A stretch of 13,239 nucleotides of DNA, from assembly GCA_034437075.1 (NCBI GenBank), contig DAOTVD010000473.1, positions 1 through 13,239 on the forward strand, given 5' to 3'. Position numbers and translations under genes: made by a program. This document shows, piece after piece, positions 1 to 8,021 of the stretch (position 1 is its first letter; every line of letters starts with the position of its first letter). The notes beneath the pieces are model-generated. The model was not told the DNA's origin. It made no database searches and saw only the letters and a program-made list of their open reading frames with translations. The DNA is from DAOTVD01 sp034437075. GTDB lineage: Bacteria; Chloroflexota; Anaerolineae; Aggregatilineales; J027.

Positions 1-1860
1 GGTCAGGGCGGCATCGTGGCTGAAGTCGAAGCGCAGGCGATCGGGCGCGACGAGCGAGCCGCGCTGCTGAACGTGTGTCCCCAGGCGCGCGCGCAAGGCC
101 GCATGCAGCAAATGCGTGGCGGTGTGGTTGCGCGTCACGTCCAGGCGATAATTTTCATCCACTTCGGCAATCACGGTGCCGGGCACGGCGCGCCCGCTGA
201 GCACCTCGCCAATATGCACGATCAGCCCGCCCAGGGGCCGCCGCGCGTCTTCGATGTCGATGACAAAACTCCCATCCGGCGCTTCAATGGCGCCCGTATC
301 CGAGACTTGACCGCCGGATTCGACGTAAAAGGGCGTTATATCCAGCACGACTTCGACACGCTCGCCCGCATCGGCGCTGGCGGCCATGTGCAAGCCGTCC
401 GCGCTGGGTTTCAGAATCGCGAGTATTTGCGCTTCGCGGCGCAGCGGGCCGTATTGATCTTGCGCCACGCCGCCATCAAGTTGGCCGCTGGTGCGCAATT
501 CATCGAGCACTTGCTGGTAGGCTTCGCCCCGGTCGATGGCCGCAAACGAGCCTTCGCCCGCTTTGGCGGCGTGGTCGGCTTTGGCCGCGTCGAAGGCCGC
601 TTCATCCACCGCATAGCCGCTTTCTTGGGCCACGTCGCGCGTGATCTCGAACGGCAGGCCCAGCGTGCTATGCAAGAAAAAGGCTTTGTCGCCAGAAAGC
701 TGGCCGCCTGCGGGCAAGTCGTCCAGGTAATTTTGCAGTTGGGCCAGGCCGCGATCCATCGCGCGGGAGAAACGGCGTTCTTCGTTCGTCACCACCTTGC
801 GGATGGCCTCGCGCGCGCCGTCCAGTTCCGGGTAACCATCGTTCATGACCTCGATGACGGCATCGGCCACTTCGGCCAAGAAGGGTTCGTCGAAGCCGAG
901 CTTGGCACCAAAGCGCATCGCGCGGCGCATGACCATGCGCAGCACATAGTCCCGCCCGTTGGGGCCGGGGCGTACCCCATCCGCGATGAGGAAACACGCC
1001 GCGCGCATGTGGTCGGCAATCACGCGATAGGGCACGTAATTGGCCTCGCGTTCGGCGTCGCTATCCCCGGTGAGGGCTTGCGTGGCGCGCATGATGGGCA
1101 TAAACAAGTCGGTATCGTAATTATTTTCCGCGCCTTGCAACACGCTCACGACGCGCTCTAGCCCCATGCCCGTGTCCACGCCCGGCGCGGGCAGTTCCGT
1201 GCGGCTGCCCTCGGCGTGTTGCTCGAACTGCATAAACACCAGGTTCCATAGTTCCAAAAAGCGCCCATCGTCGGCATCAAACGAGGCGGGCAGGCCCTCT
1301 AGCCCGGCTTCGGGGGTGCGGTCGAAATGCAATTCGGCGGTGTAACCACATGGCCCGATGTCGGCCATCATCCAGAAATTGTCTTTATCGCCCAGGCGAT
1401 GCACCCGGCGCGGATCGACGCCCACTTCATTCACCCAGATGTTATACGACTCGTCGTCATCGTGGTGGATGGTGTAGGCCAGCCGCTCGGGGTCGATACC
1501 ATAGCCTTCGGTCAGCAGATCGTACGCAAACTGACACGCCTCGGACTTGAAATAATCGCCGAAACTGAAATTGCCGAGCATCTCAAAAAAAGTATGGTGG
1601 CGCGCGCTAGGGCCGACATTTTCCAGGTCGTTATGCTTGCCAGAGACGCGCATCACTTTTTGGGCGGTGGTCGCGCGGGCATAGTCGCGCTCGTCCAGGC
1701 CCAGGAAGACATCCTTAAATTGCACCATCCCGGCGTTGGTAAACAGCAGGGTGGGGTCGTTGCCGGGCACAAGCGACGACGACGCGACGACTTTATGCCC
1801 CCGTTGGGCGAAAAAGTCTAAAAATGTACGGCGGATGTCAACACTGGACATATACTTCAT
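1..1860 (-). CDS. alaS: Alanyl-tRNA synthetase, C-terminus beyond window
   Basis: This gene encodes the enzyme that charges tRNA-Ala with alanine in the cytoplasm and hydrolyses mischarged Ser- or Gly-tRNA-Ala. The frame is open from the ATG at 1860 to the left edge (620 codons). The N-terminal class II catalytic core is recognisable: the RVSGKHNDLENVG stretch and HHTFFEMLGNFSFGDYFK (about residues 71-105), and motif 3 GMGLERV near residue 230. The editing domain carries the zinc-type HxxxH as NHTATH, with histidines at residues 579 and 583. Family members are about 870-880 residues, so roughly 250 C-terminal residues (the end of the editing region and the C-Ala domain) lie outside. An in-frame stop 18 bases upstream limits the start to 1860 or the ATG at 1851. 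A GAGAGG lies 11 bases before 1860, a little far for a Shine-Dalgarno. The gene has its own -10-like element, so it need not depend on the upstream mutS cluster. Confidence 0.97.
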   Translation of the reverse strand, partial: MKYMSSVDIRRTFLDFFAQRGHKVVASSSLVPGNDPTLLFTNAGMVQFKDVFLGLDERDYARATTAQKVMRVSGKHNDLENVGPSARHHTFFEMLGNFSFGDYFKSEACQFAYDLLTEGYGIDPERLAYTIHHDDDESYNIWVNEVGVDPRRVHRLGDKDNFWMMADIGPCGYTAELHFDRTPEAGLEGLPASFDADDGRFLELWNLVFMQFEQHAEGSRTELPAPGVDTGMGLERVVSVLQGAENNYDTDLFMPIMRATQALTGDSDAEREANYVPYRVIADHMRAACFLIADGVRPGPNGRDYVLRMVMRRAMRFGAKLGFDEPFLAEVADAVIEVMNDGYPELDGAREAIRKVVTNEERRFSRAMDRGLAQLQNYLDDLPAGGQLSGDKAFFLHSTLGLPFEITRDVAQESGYAVDEAAFDAAKADHAAKAGEGSFAAIDRGEAYQQVLDELRTSGQLDGGVAQDQYGPLRREAQILAILKPSADGLHMAASADAGERVEVVLDITPFYVESGGQVSDTGAIEAPDGSFVIDIEDARRPLGGLIVHIGEVLSGRAVPGTVIAEVDENYRLDVTRNHTATHLLHAALRARLGTHVQQRGSLVAPDRLRFDFSHDAALT

Positions 1861-1916
1861 GATGGCATGGGCCTCTCATCGTAGGGTTTTCGGATGGGTC
1901 ACGTCACGATGGCGCG

Positions 1917-1922
1917 ATTATA
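1917..1922 (-). promoter_or_regulatory. Putative -10 element for alaS
   Basis: A perfect TATAAT reads on the minus strand about 57 bases before the alaS ATG. I see no good TTGACA-like -35 at 16-18 bases. The spacer between the membrane-protein stop (1999) and the alaS start is 138 bases and otherwise shows no convincing terminator, so both read-through and independent transcription are possible. Confidence 0.4.
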
Positions 1923-1998
1923 GCGAAAAGCCGCCCACAACGGTACACCCGATACGCGCGGGGGGGAATCCCTGTCGCAAGGCGCTACCGGAGAATAA

Positions 1999-3072
1999 TT
2001 AGTTCGGGGATGTTGACGGATAAACATCAGGGCTGGATTGTGCGGTATATAACTTAAACACCAGCGCCATCCAGACGATCAAGGGCATGCTCATATCGAC
2101 CCAGGCGACACCAGCCCCAAAGGGCACCCGCACCAAGACCAGGAACGTGCTTGTCAACAGCAGGGGCAGAGCCAACCACATGCGCCAGGGCAATAGCACG
2201 GTCAAAAAAATCGGAAAAATGATGCTGTAATGGTAACTCTGAGCGTAGGGTGTCGTCATTAATGAGGCCGCCAGCAAAAACGCAACCCGAGTGCGTTCAT
2301 CCACCATAGCCGCGTAACGAACCCATACCCACCAGGAAGCCAGGCCAAACAAGATCATCATTGCAATCGCCCACAAGAACGAGATGTTCAGGTATTCTGC
2401 AATGCGTAACCAGCTTGTGCGCCATACGGATGTCGGTGACCGGGTCGTGAGTTGTTCGTACAGCAGCAGCGGCCAATTCCCAAAAATGAGCAATGATAAC
2501 CCGAACATACTTGCGGGCAACCATAAAGCGCGCCATAGATAACCCCGCCTATAGGCTAACCAGATGCTATATAGGCCGAACAGGTAATGAGAGGTGGGGC
2601 GCAACACAGCCAACAGCCATCCAATGCCCAGCAATTCTGGTTGGTTGTGGCGCAGAGCCAGCAGCATAAACAACAAACCGACGAGAATTAAGCCATCAAT
2701 CTGCACTCGGATGAGCAGATCGACAACATAGAGGTTAAAGAGGGATAGAGCTAAAGATAAAGGGCCTGCGATCCCGGCATCGGCAGGTAGAAAGTCGTAC
2801 CATATGCGGAGTATGGCGACAAAGGTCACCAACAATAAGGCCGCCTGTCCACCCGCAAAGGTCATTTGGCGCAACAGTACCAAGATAAACAACGACCAGG
2901 GCGGATTATGATGGTTCACTTCGTACAATGCCCCCGTCTCTAACCAATTACTGGCTGCTGGGTAAAACGAAAAATAGTAATCTGTGCCCGGCGGTAAGCC
3001 AAAAAGCAACACACCAAACAAACCCCATATCCCCAGAACCATCAACCCCAAGATAACACTTCTTCTGCGCAT
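1999..3072 (-). CDS. Polytopic membrane protein, GT87/DUF2029-like glycosyltransferase
   Basis: This 357-residue integral membrane protein has about nine or ten hydrophobic segments, the first at residues 5-25. Just after that segment comes GTDYYFSFYPAA, with Asp31, and then NPPWS near residues 56-60. This layout resembles the GT-C fold, polyprenyl-phosphate-sugar dependent mannosyltransferases of family GT87 (DUF2029), in which an acidic residue in the first extracytoplasmic loop is expected to be catalytic. The substrate is unknown; lipoglycan or surface polysaccharide mannosylation would be typical. I chose the ATG at 3072 because GGAGG lies 9 bases upstream. The frame also extends to a TTG at 3102, two bases from the mutS stop, but that start has no comparable ribosome site. 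The gene follows mutS by 31 bases and may be co-transcribed. Its GC content (sampled stretches 43-55%) is well below neighbouring mutS (about 72% in a sample), which hints at a different history. The family call rests on pattern only. Confidence 0.75.
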   Translation of the reverse strand: MRRRSVILGLMVLGIWGLFGVLLFGLPPGTDYYFSFYPAASNWLETGALYEVNHHNPPWSLFILVLLRQMTFAGGQAALLLVTFVAILRIWYDFLPADAGIAGPLSLALSLFNLYVVDLLIRVQIDGLILVGLLFMLLALRHNQPELLGIGWLLAVLRPTSHYLFGLYSIWLAYRRGYLWRALWLPASMFGLSLLIFGNWPLLLYEQLTTRSPTSVWRTSWLRIAEYLNISFLWAIAMMILFGLASWWVWVRYAAMVDERTRVAFLLAASLMTTPYAQSYHYSIIFPIFLTVLLPWRMWLALPLLLTSTFLVLVRVPFGAGVAWVDMSMPLIVWMALVFKLYTAQSSPDVYPSTSPN

Positions 3073-3073
3073 G

Positions 3074-3086
3074 CTCACTTTCCTCC
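3074..3086 (-). promoter_or_regulatory. Ribosome binding site deciding the membrane-protein start
   Basis: On the minus strand GGGAGGAAAGTGAGC immediately precedes the ATG at 3072, giving a near-consensus Shine-Dalgarno with 9-base spacing. It lies inside the longer open frame that begins with TTG at 3102, so the ten extra N-terminal residues of that frame are probably not translated. Confidence 0.7.
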
Positions 3087-3103
3087 CAGAGCTATAGGGC
3101 AAC

Positions 3104-5719
3104 TCAGTCGGCCTGGTTAATCAGGCGTTGCAATTCGTAAAGCGTCGTCATGGCATCTATGGGGCTCATCTGGTCAATATTGAGCCCTTGCAAGCGCTCA
3201 ATAGCCGGATGGCGGCGGTCGTCAAACATCGAAATCTGATGCGCTGGGCGGGCGGGCAAGCGCGGCGCGAAATCGCTACCGCCCGCTTCGAGTTCGGCCA
3301 ATAATTCATTGGCGCGCTTGACCACCGCCCCCGGCACCCCCGCCAGCGCCGCCACATGAATCCCGTAGGAGCGATCCGCGCGGCCCGGCACCACACGATG
3401 CAAAAACACGACCTGCTCGCCTTCTTCGGCCACGGCCACGTTGTAATTCACGACGCGCGGCAGCAAACCCTCCAAATCGGTCAATTCGTGATAATGGGTC
3501 GCGAAAAGCGTCTTACAGCCCAGGCCGGGGCTATTATGGATGTATTCGATGACCGCGCGCGCAATGGCCATGCCGTCGTAGGTGCTCGTTCCGCGCCCGA
3601 TTTCATCCAGAATCACCAGGCTGCGCGGGGTGGCGTGGGTCAGGATATTGGCCGTTTCGACCATCTCGACCATAAACGTACTCTGCCCGGCGTGGATTTC
3701 ATCCTGCGCGCCCACGCGCGTGAAGATACGATCCACCAGGCCGATAGTCGCCTCGTCGGCGGGCACAAAACTGCCGATTTGGGCCATCAGCGTAATCAGC
3801 GCGACCTGCCGCAGCGCGGTGCTTTTGCCGGCCATGTTCGGCCCGGTGACCAGATGAATGCGTTGTTGTTCGTCAAAAAAGGTATCGTTGGGCACGAAGC
3901 GCCCACCCGGCAGGGTTTGCTCTACCACCGGATGCCGACCGGCGTGGATGTGCAGCAGGTCGTCGGTGGTCAACGTTGGGCGGGTGTAGCCTTCGCGCGC
4001 GGCGACTTCTGCCAGGCTCAGCAGCGCATCCAGATGCGCCAGGGCGCGCGCGGTGGTCAGCATGGGGCGGCAATGCGCGCCCATTTGGGTGATGAGGTCG
4101 TCGTATAGCGCGCGTTCTAAATCCAGGATGCGTTCGTCGGCGTTGACGATGATATTCTCTTGGTCTTTCATCTCTGGCGTGATGAAGCGCTCCGCGTTGA
4201 CGAGCGTCTGCTTGCGGATGTATTCCTGCGGCGCGTTGTCGCTCAGCGCGCGGCTGATCTCGATATAATAGCCAAAGACCTTGTTATAGCCGACCTTTAG
4301 CGTTTTGATGCCCGTGCGCGCCTTTTCTTTGTCCTCTAGCGTGGCGATATAGTCGCGCGCTTCGCGGCTGGCCCGGTACACCCCGTCTAGCTCCGCCGAG
4401 ACGCCCAAGCGGATGGTGCCGGGGCTATTCAGCACGGCGGGCGCGTCGTCCGCGATGGTTTCGATAATCAGATCAACGGCATCGTCACAAGGGTGCAGGC
4501 GTTCGTAAATAGCGCTGAGTTCGGGCACGCCCCTCAGATGGGCGCGCAAATCGGGCACGCGGCGCAGGCTATCGGCCAGGGCCAGCAGATCGCGCGCACC
4601 CGCGCGGCGGGCCAATACGCGGTTGGTCAGGCGTTCGATGTCGGCCAGGCCGCGCAGCCCTTCGGCCAGTTCCGCGCGCAACGCGCCGCTAGCGAACAGC
4701 GCATCCACGGCGGCCAGGCGCGCTTCCAAGCGATCAAGATCAAGCAAGGGTTGGCCGACCCAAGTACGCAACAAACGCGCGCCCATGGGCGTAATCGTGC
4801 GGTCTAGGACGTGTAACAAGCTGCCTTTGGCCCCGCCGCCGCGTAGCGTTTGGGCCAGTTCCAGATTACGCCGCGTGGCGGTGTCTAGCGTCATGAAATC
4901 GTGCGTGCTATACGAGCGGATGCCGGTCACCTGGTCGATGATGCCGCGTTGCGTCTCGCGCAGGTAATCTAGCACCCCGCCCGCCGCGCAGACGGCCAAG
5001 GGCGCGCCACCCAGGCCGAAGCCCGCCAAGGTATTGACCCGAAAATGGCGTTGCAGCGTATCCGCCGCCGTGCGTTCGGCGAAGGCGTAATCGGGGCGCG
5101 GGGTCAAATGAATGCCAGGGGGCAATGTGACGCCGCGTTCGGCCCATCCGGCGGGCATGATGACCTCACGCGGGGCCAAGCGGGTGATTTCTTCCAGCAC
5201 GCGCACGGGCGCATCCCCGCCGTTGATCTCCGTGGCCTGAAATTCCCCGGTCGTGATGTCCGCATAGGCCAAGCCCGCGCGGGCGTAGCCGTTCCCGTCG
5301 GGGCTTTCCACAAAGATCACGCCCAGCAGATAATTATGCTGTTGAGCGGGCAATTGGGCCGTCTCCGTAATGGTGCCGGGCGTGACGATCTGTGTGACGC
5401 CGCGCTTCACAACGCCTTTGGCCTGGCTGGCGTCCTCTAGCTGATCCACAATGACGACATGATAGCCTTTTTCCACCAGGCGCTGTACGTACGTATCCAC
5501 GCTATGATGCGGCACGCCCGCCATGGGGATGCGGTCTTCGTCTTTGCCCGTGTTGCTGCGCGCCGTCAGCGTCAATTCTAGCTCACGCGCGACGAGTTCG
5601 GCGTCGTCGTCAAAACATTCGTAAAAATCCCCCATCCGAAATAGGACGACCTTATCGGGATGTTCGGCTTTAATATCCAGAAATTGTTTGCGAGCGGGTG
5701 TTATTTTTTTCTTGGGCAT
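3104..5719 (-). CDS. mutS: DNA mismatch repair protein MutS
   Basis: MutS recognises base mismatches and small loops in newly replicated DNA and acts as an ATP-driven sliding clamp that recruits downstream repair proteins. The 871-residue product has the full MutS1 layout: an N-terminal mismatch-reading domain with the Phe-X-Glu motif in GDFYECF (Phe32, Glu34), connector and lever/clamp regions (about 130-560), and a C-terminal ABC ATPase. The ATPase has Walker A GPNMAGKST (626-634), signature region STFMVEM (690-696), Walker B LVILDEIGRG (701-710) and the H-loop in THYHEL (741-746). The C-terminal SPIDAMTTLYELQRL helix matches the usual dimerisation tail. A GAGG sits about 9 bases before the ATG at 5719. 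The gene lies 36 bases after the Uma2 stop and 31 bases before the membrane-protein start. No mutL or mutH is in the window. Confidence 0.98.
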   Translation of the reverse strand: MPKKKITPARKQFLDIKAEHPDKVVLFRMGDFYECFDDDAELVARELELTLTARSNTGKDEDRIPMAGVPHHSVDTYVQRLVEKGYHVVIVDQLEDASQAKGVVKRGVTQIVTPGTITETAQLPAQQHNYLLGVIFVESPDGNGYARAGLAYADITTGEFQATEINGGDAPVRVLEEITRLAPREVIMPAGWAERGVTLPPGIHLTPRPDYAFAERTAADTLQRHFRVNTLAGFGLGGAPLAVCAAGGVLDYLRETQRGIIDQVTGIRSYSTHDFMTLDTATRRNLELAQTLRGGGAKGSLLHVLDRTITPMGARLLRTWVGQPLLDLDRLEARLAAVDALFASGALRAELAEGLRGLADIERLTNRVLARRAGARDLLALADSLRRVPDLRAHLRGVPELSAIYERLHPCDDAVDLIIETIADDAPAVLNSPGTIRLGVSAELDGVYRASREARDYIATLEDKEKARTGIKTLKVGYNKVFGYYIEISRALSDNAPQEYIRKQTLVNAERFITPEMKDQENIIVNADERILDLERALYDDLITQMGAHCRPMLTTARALAHLDALLSLAEVAAREGYTRPTLTTDDLLHIHAGRHPVVEQTLPGGRFVPNDTFFDEQQRIHLVTGPNMAGKSTALRQVALITLMAQIGSFVPADEATIGLVDRIFTRVGAQDEIHAGQSTFMVEMVETANILTHATPRSLVILDEIGRGTSTYDGMAIARAVIEYIHNSPGLGCKTLFATHYHELTDLEGLLPRVVNYNVAVAEEGEQVVFLHRVVPGRADRSYGIHVAALAGVPGAVVKRANELLAELEAGGSDFAPRLPARPAHQISMFDDRRHPAIERLQGLNIDQMSPIDAMTTLYELQRLINQAD

Positions 5720-5755
5720 GGCGTTTATCCTCAGATGCCCCTGTATTGTAGCGCC

Positions 5756-6325
5756 CTAACGCGCCGCGTTAAAGAGGTCATCCAGCGCCAGAGACAAGCC
5801 CGGCAAGGCCGCGCTGGTCAGCGTATCGCCGGGGCCGTAGGTGCGATAATGCGCGCCGTCTTCCGTCGCGACGAAGACCGCTACCGTTTTTTCTTCCGAA
5901 TACACATTCCAGACCTCGTCCACCCCAAAATCTAGCCAGGTTTGGGTCTTGCGCTGCACATACGGCGCGGACTCATTCGGCGAGATGACTTCTACGACCA
6001 GCGCGGGCGCGACCGTCCCAAAACCGCTGGGCACGTCGCCCTCGGGCAAGCGCGCTTTGGGGATAAATGCCACATCCGGCACGCGCACCGTATCGGGGCG
6101 GATGATGAACCCCGTTTCGGCGCTTGTGACAATACCCAATCTATGCTTGCGAACGTAATTCCGAATTTCGCTGCCAAATTCCATCGCAAGAAAGCCATGA
6201 GGTAAGCCAGTCGGACTCATGGTGTGCAATTCTCCCTCGATCAATTCGTAACGCTCGCCCTGGCCAATGGGCAGCGCGAGTAAGTCCTCGGCGGTGAGCA
6301 AGTCGGTTTGTGTCGTGTCGGTCAT
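5756..6325 (-). CDS. Uma2 family (DUF820) putative restriction endonuclease-like protein
   Basis: The 189-residue product matches the Uma2/DUF820 pattern of the PD-(D/E)XK nuclease superfamily. It has the N-terminal lead LTAEDLLALP, then GERYELIEGEL (23-33), SPTGLPHG (37-44), RVPDVAFI with Asp84, ALVVEVISPNES with Glu112, and a basic RKTQTWLDFGVDEVW segment with Lys126. Asp84, Glu112 and Lys126 fit the expected catalytic acid, acid and lysine. The biological role of this family is poorly known. Its members often occur in many copies in Chloroflexota and cyanobacteria and are thought to be mobile or nuclease-like. The ATG at 6325 has a weak AAGG 8 bases upstream and a TATAAT about 40 bases upstream. 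It is codirectional with mutS, 36 bases away, so the two are probably co-transcribed. Whether they share a function is not shown by the sequence. Confidence 0.88.
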   Translation of the reverse strand: MTDTTQTDLLTAEDLLALPIGQGERYELIEGELHTMSPTGLPHGFLAMEFGSEIRNYVRKHRLGIVTSAETGFIIRPDTVRVPDVAFIPKARLPEGDVPSGFGTVAPALVVEVISPNESAPYVQRKTQTWLDFGVDEVWNVYSEEKTVAVFVATEDGAHYRTYGPGDTLTSAALPGLSLALDDLFNAAR

Positions 6326-6360
6326 GGTCTGCCTTTTCGGGTTTAAGCTACCGTATATTG

Positions 6361-6366
6361 ATTATA
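6361..6366 (-). promoter_or_regulatory. Putative -10 element for the Uma2-mutS-membrane protein cluster
   Basis: TATAAT reads on the minus strand about 35 bases before the Uma2 ATG (6325), which would give a short leader. The -35 region is poor. This would be the left-facing half of a divergent promoter region shared with atpA. Confidence 0.4.
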
Positions 6367-6405
6367 GAGCAGAACACGAGCATGAGCCGTTACGGCCAAA
6401 AGCCT

Positions 6406-6433
6406 TTGCGCAGGGTGAATACTCCGTTAAAAT
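6406..6433 (+). promoter_or_regulatory. Candidate sigma-70-type promoter for atpAGD
   Basis: TTGCGC (6406-6411) and TAAAAT (6428-6433) are separated by 16 bases on the plus strand, about 73 bases before the atpA ATG. The position lies inside an in-frame N-terminal extension of the atpA frame, which argues that the extension is untranslated leader. Confidence 0.45.
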
Positions 6434-6506
6434 ACAGGCGGCCCGTTGTGTGGGCTGGGCATTTGCGCTAAATTTAACAAACGGCCAACCAGAGGACTGT
6501 GAGACA

Positions 6507-8015
6507 ATGGCAGATTTTACGCAAGACTTTACACAGGATTTACTGCAACAGATACAAAGCTATGAACGCAGCGTCGAGCCCATCGAAGTCGGCAAGGTGA
6601 TGCAAGTCGGTGACGGCATCGCCCGCGCCAGCGGCCTGAACAACGTCCGCGCCCAAGAACTCGTTGAGTTCGAGAATGGCGTGCTGGGCGTGGCTTTCAA
6701 CCTGGAAGATGACAACGTCGGCATTATCATCGTCGGCGATTACCTGGGCATTAACGAAGGTGACACCGTCAGCCGCACCGGGCGCATTATGTCCATTCCG
6801 GTGGGCGATGAAATGCTCGGGCGCGTGGTGAACGTGCTCGGCGAGCCCATCGACGGCGCCGGCCCGCTGAACGCCTCCGGCGGCTATCGCCAATTGGACG
6901 TCATCGCGCCAGGCGTGATGCAGCGTAAAAAAGTAAACCGCCCCGTGCAAACCGGCCTGAAGGTGATCGACGCGATTATCCCGATTGGGCGCGGCCAGCG
7001 CGAACTCATCATTGGCGACCGAGGGACGGGTAAAACCCAGATCGCGGTTGATGCCATCATCAATAGCAAAGGCAAAGACCTCATCTGCATTTATGTGGCC
7101 GTGGGTAAGCGCGCCGCCGAAGTGCGCCGCCTGGCCGCGACGTTGGAGAAATACGGCGCGATGGAGTACACCATCATCGTCTCGGCTTCCGCGTCCGAAT
7201 CCGCCACGTTGCAATACTTCGCGCCCTATGCGGGTGCCTCCATCGGCGAACACTTCATGTGGAGCGGGCGCGACGCGCTGGTGATTTACGACGACCTGAC
7301 CCGCCACGCTTACGCCTATCGCCAGGTGTCGCTGTTGCTGCGCCGCCCCCCAGGCCGCGAAGCCTACCCCGGCGACGTATTCTACCTGCACAGCCGTTTG
7401 TTAGAGCGCGCCGCGCAGTTGAATGACGAACTCGGCGGCGGTAGCCTGACGGCCCTGCCCATCATCGAAACCCAATTGGGCGACATCTCCGCGTACATCC
7501 CCACCAACGTGATTTCCATCACAGACGGGCAAATCTTCTTGGAAGGCGACCTATTCAACGCCGGCCAACGCCCGGCGGTGAACGTCGGCCTAAGCGTGAG
7601 CCGCGTGGGGGGCGACGCCCAAACCAACCTGATGAAGAAGATCGGCGGCCCGCTGAAAGGCCAACTCGCCCAGGCGCGCAGCCTGGCGGCCTTCGCCCAG
7701 TTCGGCTCTGGCTCGTTGGATAAAGAAACCCAGCGCCAACTCGACCTGGGCCAACGCCTGAACGAACTGCTGAAGCAACAGCAAAACTCGCCCCAGCCAG
7801 TCTATCAACAAGCGGCGGTCATCTACGCGGGTGCCAACGGCTACCTGAACAACGTCCCCGTAGAGCGCGTCAAAGAATGGGAAGACCAGTTCATCCGTTT
7901 TCTGGATACGCAATACCCGCAATATCGCGAGACTGTCGCCGAAACGCCCGAACTCAAAGCCGTGGAAGACATGCTCAAAAAAGCGATCAACGACTTTAAC
8001 GAGAATTGGAGTTAA
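6507..8015 (+). CDS. atpA: F1 ATP synthase subunit alpha
   Basis: This is the non-catalytic nucleotide-binding subunit of the alpha3beta3 head of F-type ATP synthase. The 502-residue length is normal. The P-loop is GDRGTGKT at 170-177; most bacterial and mitochondrial alpha subunits have GDRQTGKT, so a conserved Gln is replaced by Gly173. Downstream are YDDLTRHAYAYRQ, LLRRPPGREAYPGDVFYLHSRLLERAA, and NVGLSVSRVGG, whose Arg is the arginine finger completing the catalytic site on beta. I chose the ATG at 6507 because AGAGGA lies 10 bases upstream, the protein then starts like other alpha subunits, and a candidate promoter lies between here and the upstream in-frame ATG at 6267. The stop is 6 bases before atpG. 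No atpH (delta) precedes it as in the usual operon; a divergent Uma2 gene does. Confidence 0.98.
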   Translation: MADFTQDFTQDLLQQIQSYERSVEPIEVGKVMQVGDGIARASGLNNVRAQELVEFENGVLGVAFNLEDDNVGIIIVGDYLGINEGDTVSRTGRIMSIPVGDEMLGRVVNVLGEPIDGAGPLNASGGYRQLDVIAPGVMQRKKVNRPVQTGLKVIDAIIPIGRGQRELIIGDRGTGKTQIAVDAIINSKGKDLICIYVAVGKRAAEVRRLAATLEKYGAMEYTIIVSASASESATLQYFAPYAGASIGEHFMWSGRDALVIYDDLTRHAYAYRQVSLLLRRPPGREAYPGDVFYLHSRLLERAAQLNDELGGGSLTALPIIETQLGDISAYIPTNVISITDGQIFLEGDLFNAGQRPAVNVGLSVSRVGGDAQTNLMKKIGGPLKGQLAQARSLAAFAQFGSGSLDKETQRQLDLGQRLNELLKQQQNSPQPVYQQAAVIYAGANGYLNNVPVERVKEWEDQFIRFLDTQYPQYRETVAETPELKAVEDMLKKAINDFNENWS

Positions 8016-8021
8016 CCCGCC

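Noticed and set aside
16..1161. 381-codon open frame on the plus strand
   Set aside because: It is antisense to alaS, whose protein motifs are unmistakable. The product has the His/Ala/Gly-rich, motif-free look of a shadow frame in GC-rich DNA.
3073..3102. TTG start giving the membrane protein ten extra residues
   Set aside because: The ATG at 3072 has a near-consensus GGAGG at 9 bases. The TTG has no such site.
3356..4108. 250-codon plus-strand frame
   Set aside because: It is the complement of the MutS ATPase region and has no recognisable domain or ribosome site.
6267..6506. 80-residue N-terminal extension of the atpA frame
   Set aside because: It overlaps the Uma2 start on the other strand and contains a candidate promoter. 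The ATG at 6507 has a good ribosome site and gives a normal alpha N-terminus.
6540..7391. 283-codon minus-strand frame
   Set aside because: It is antisense to the N-terminal half of atpA, with shadow-type composition.
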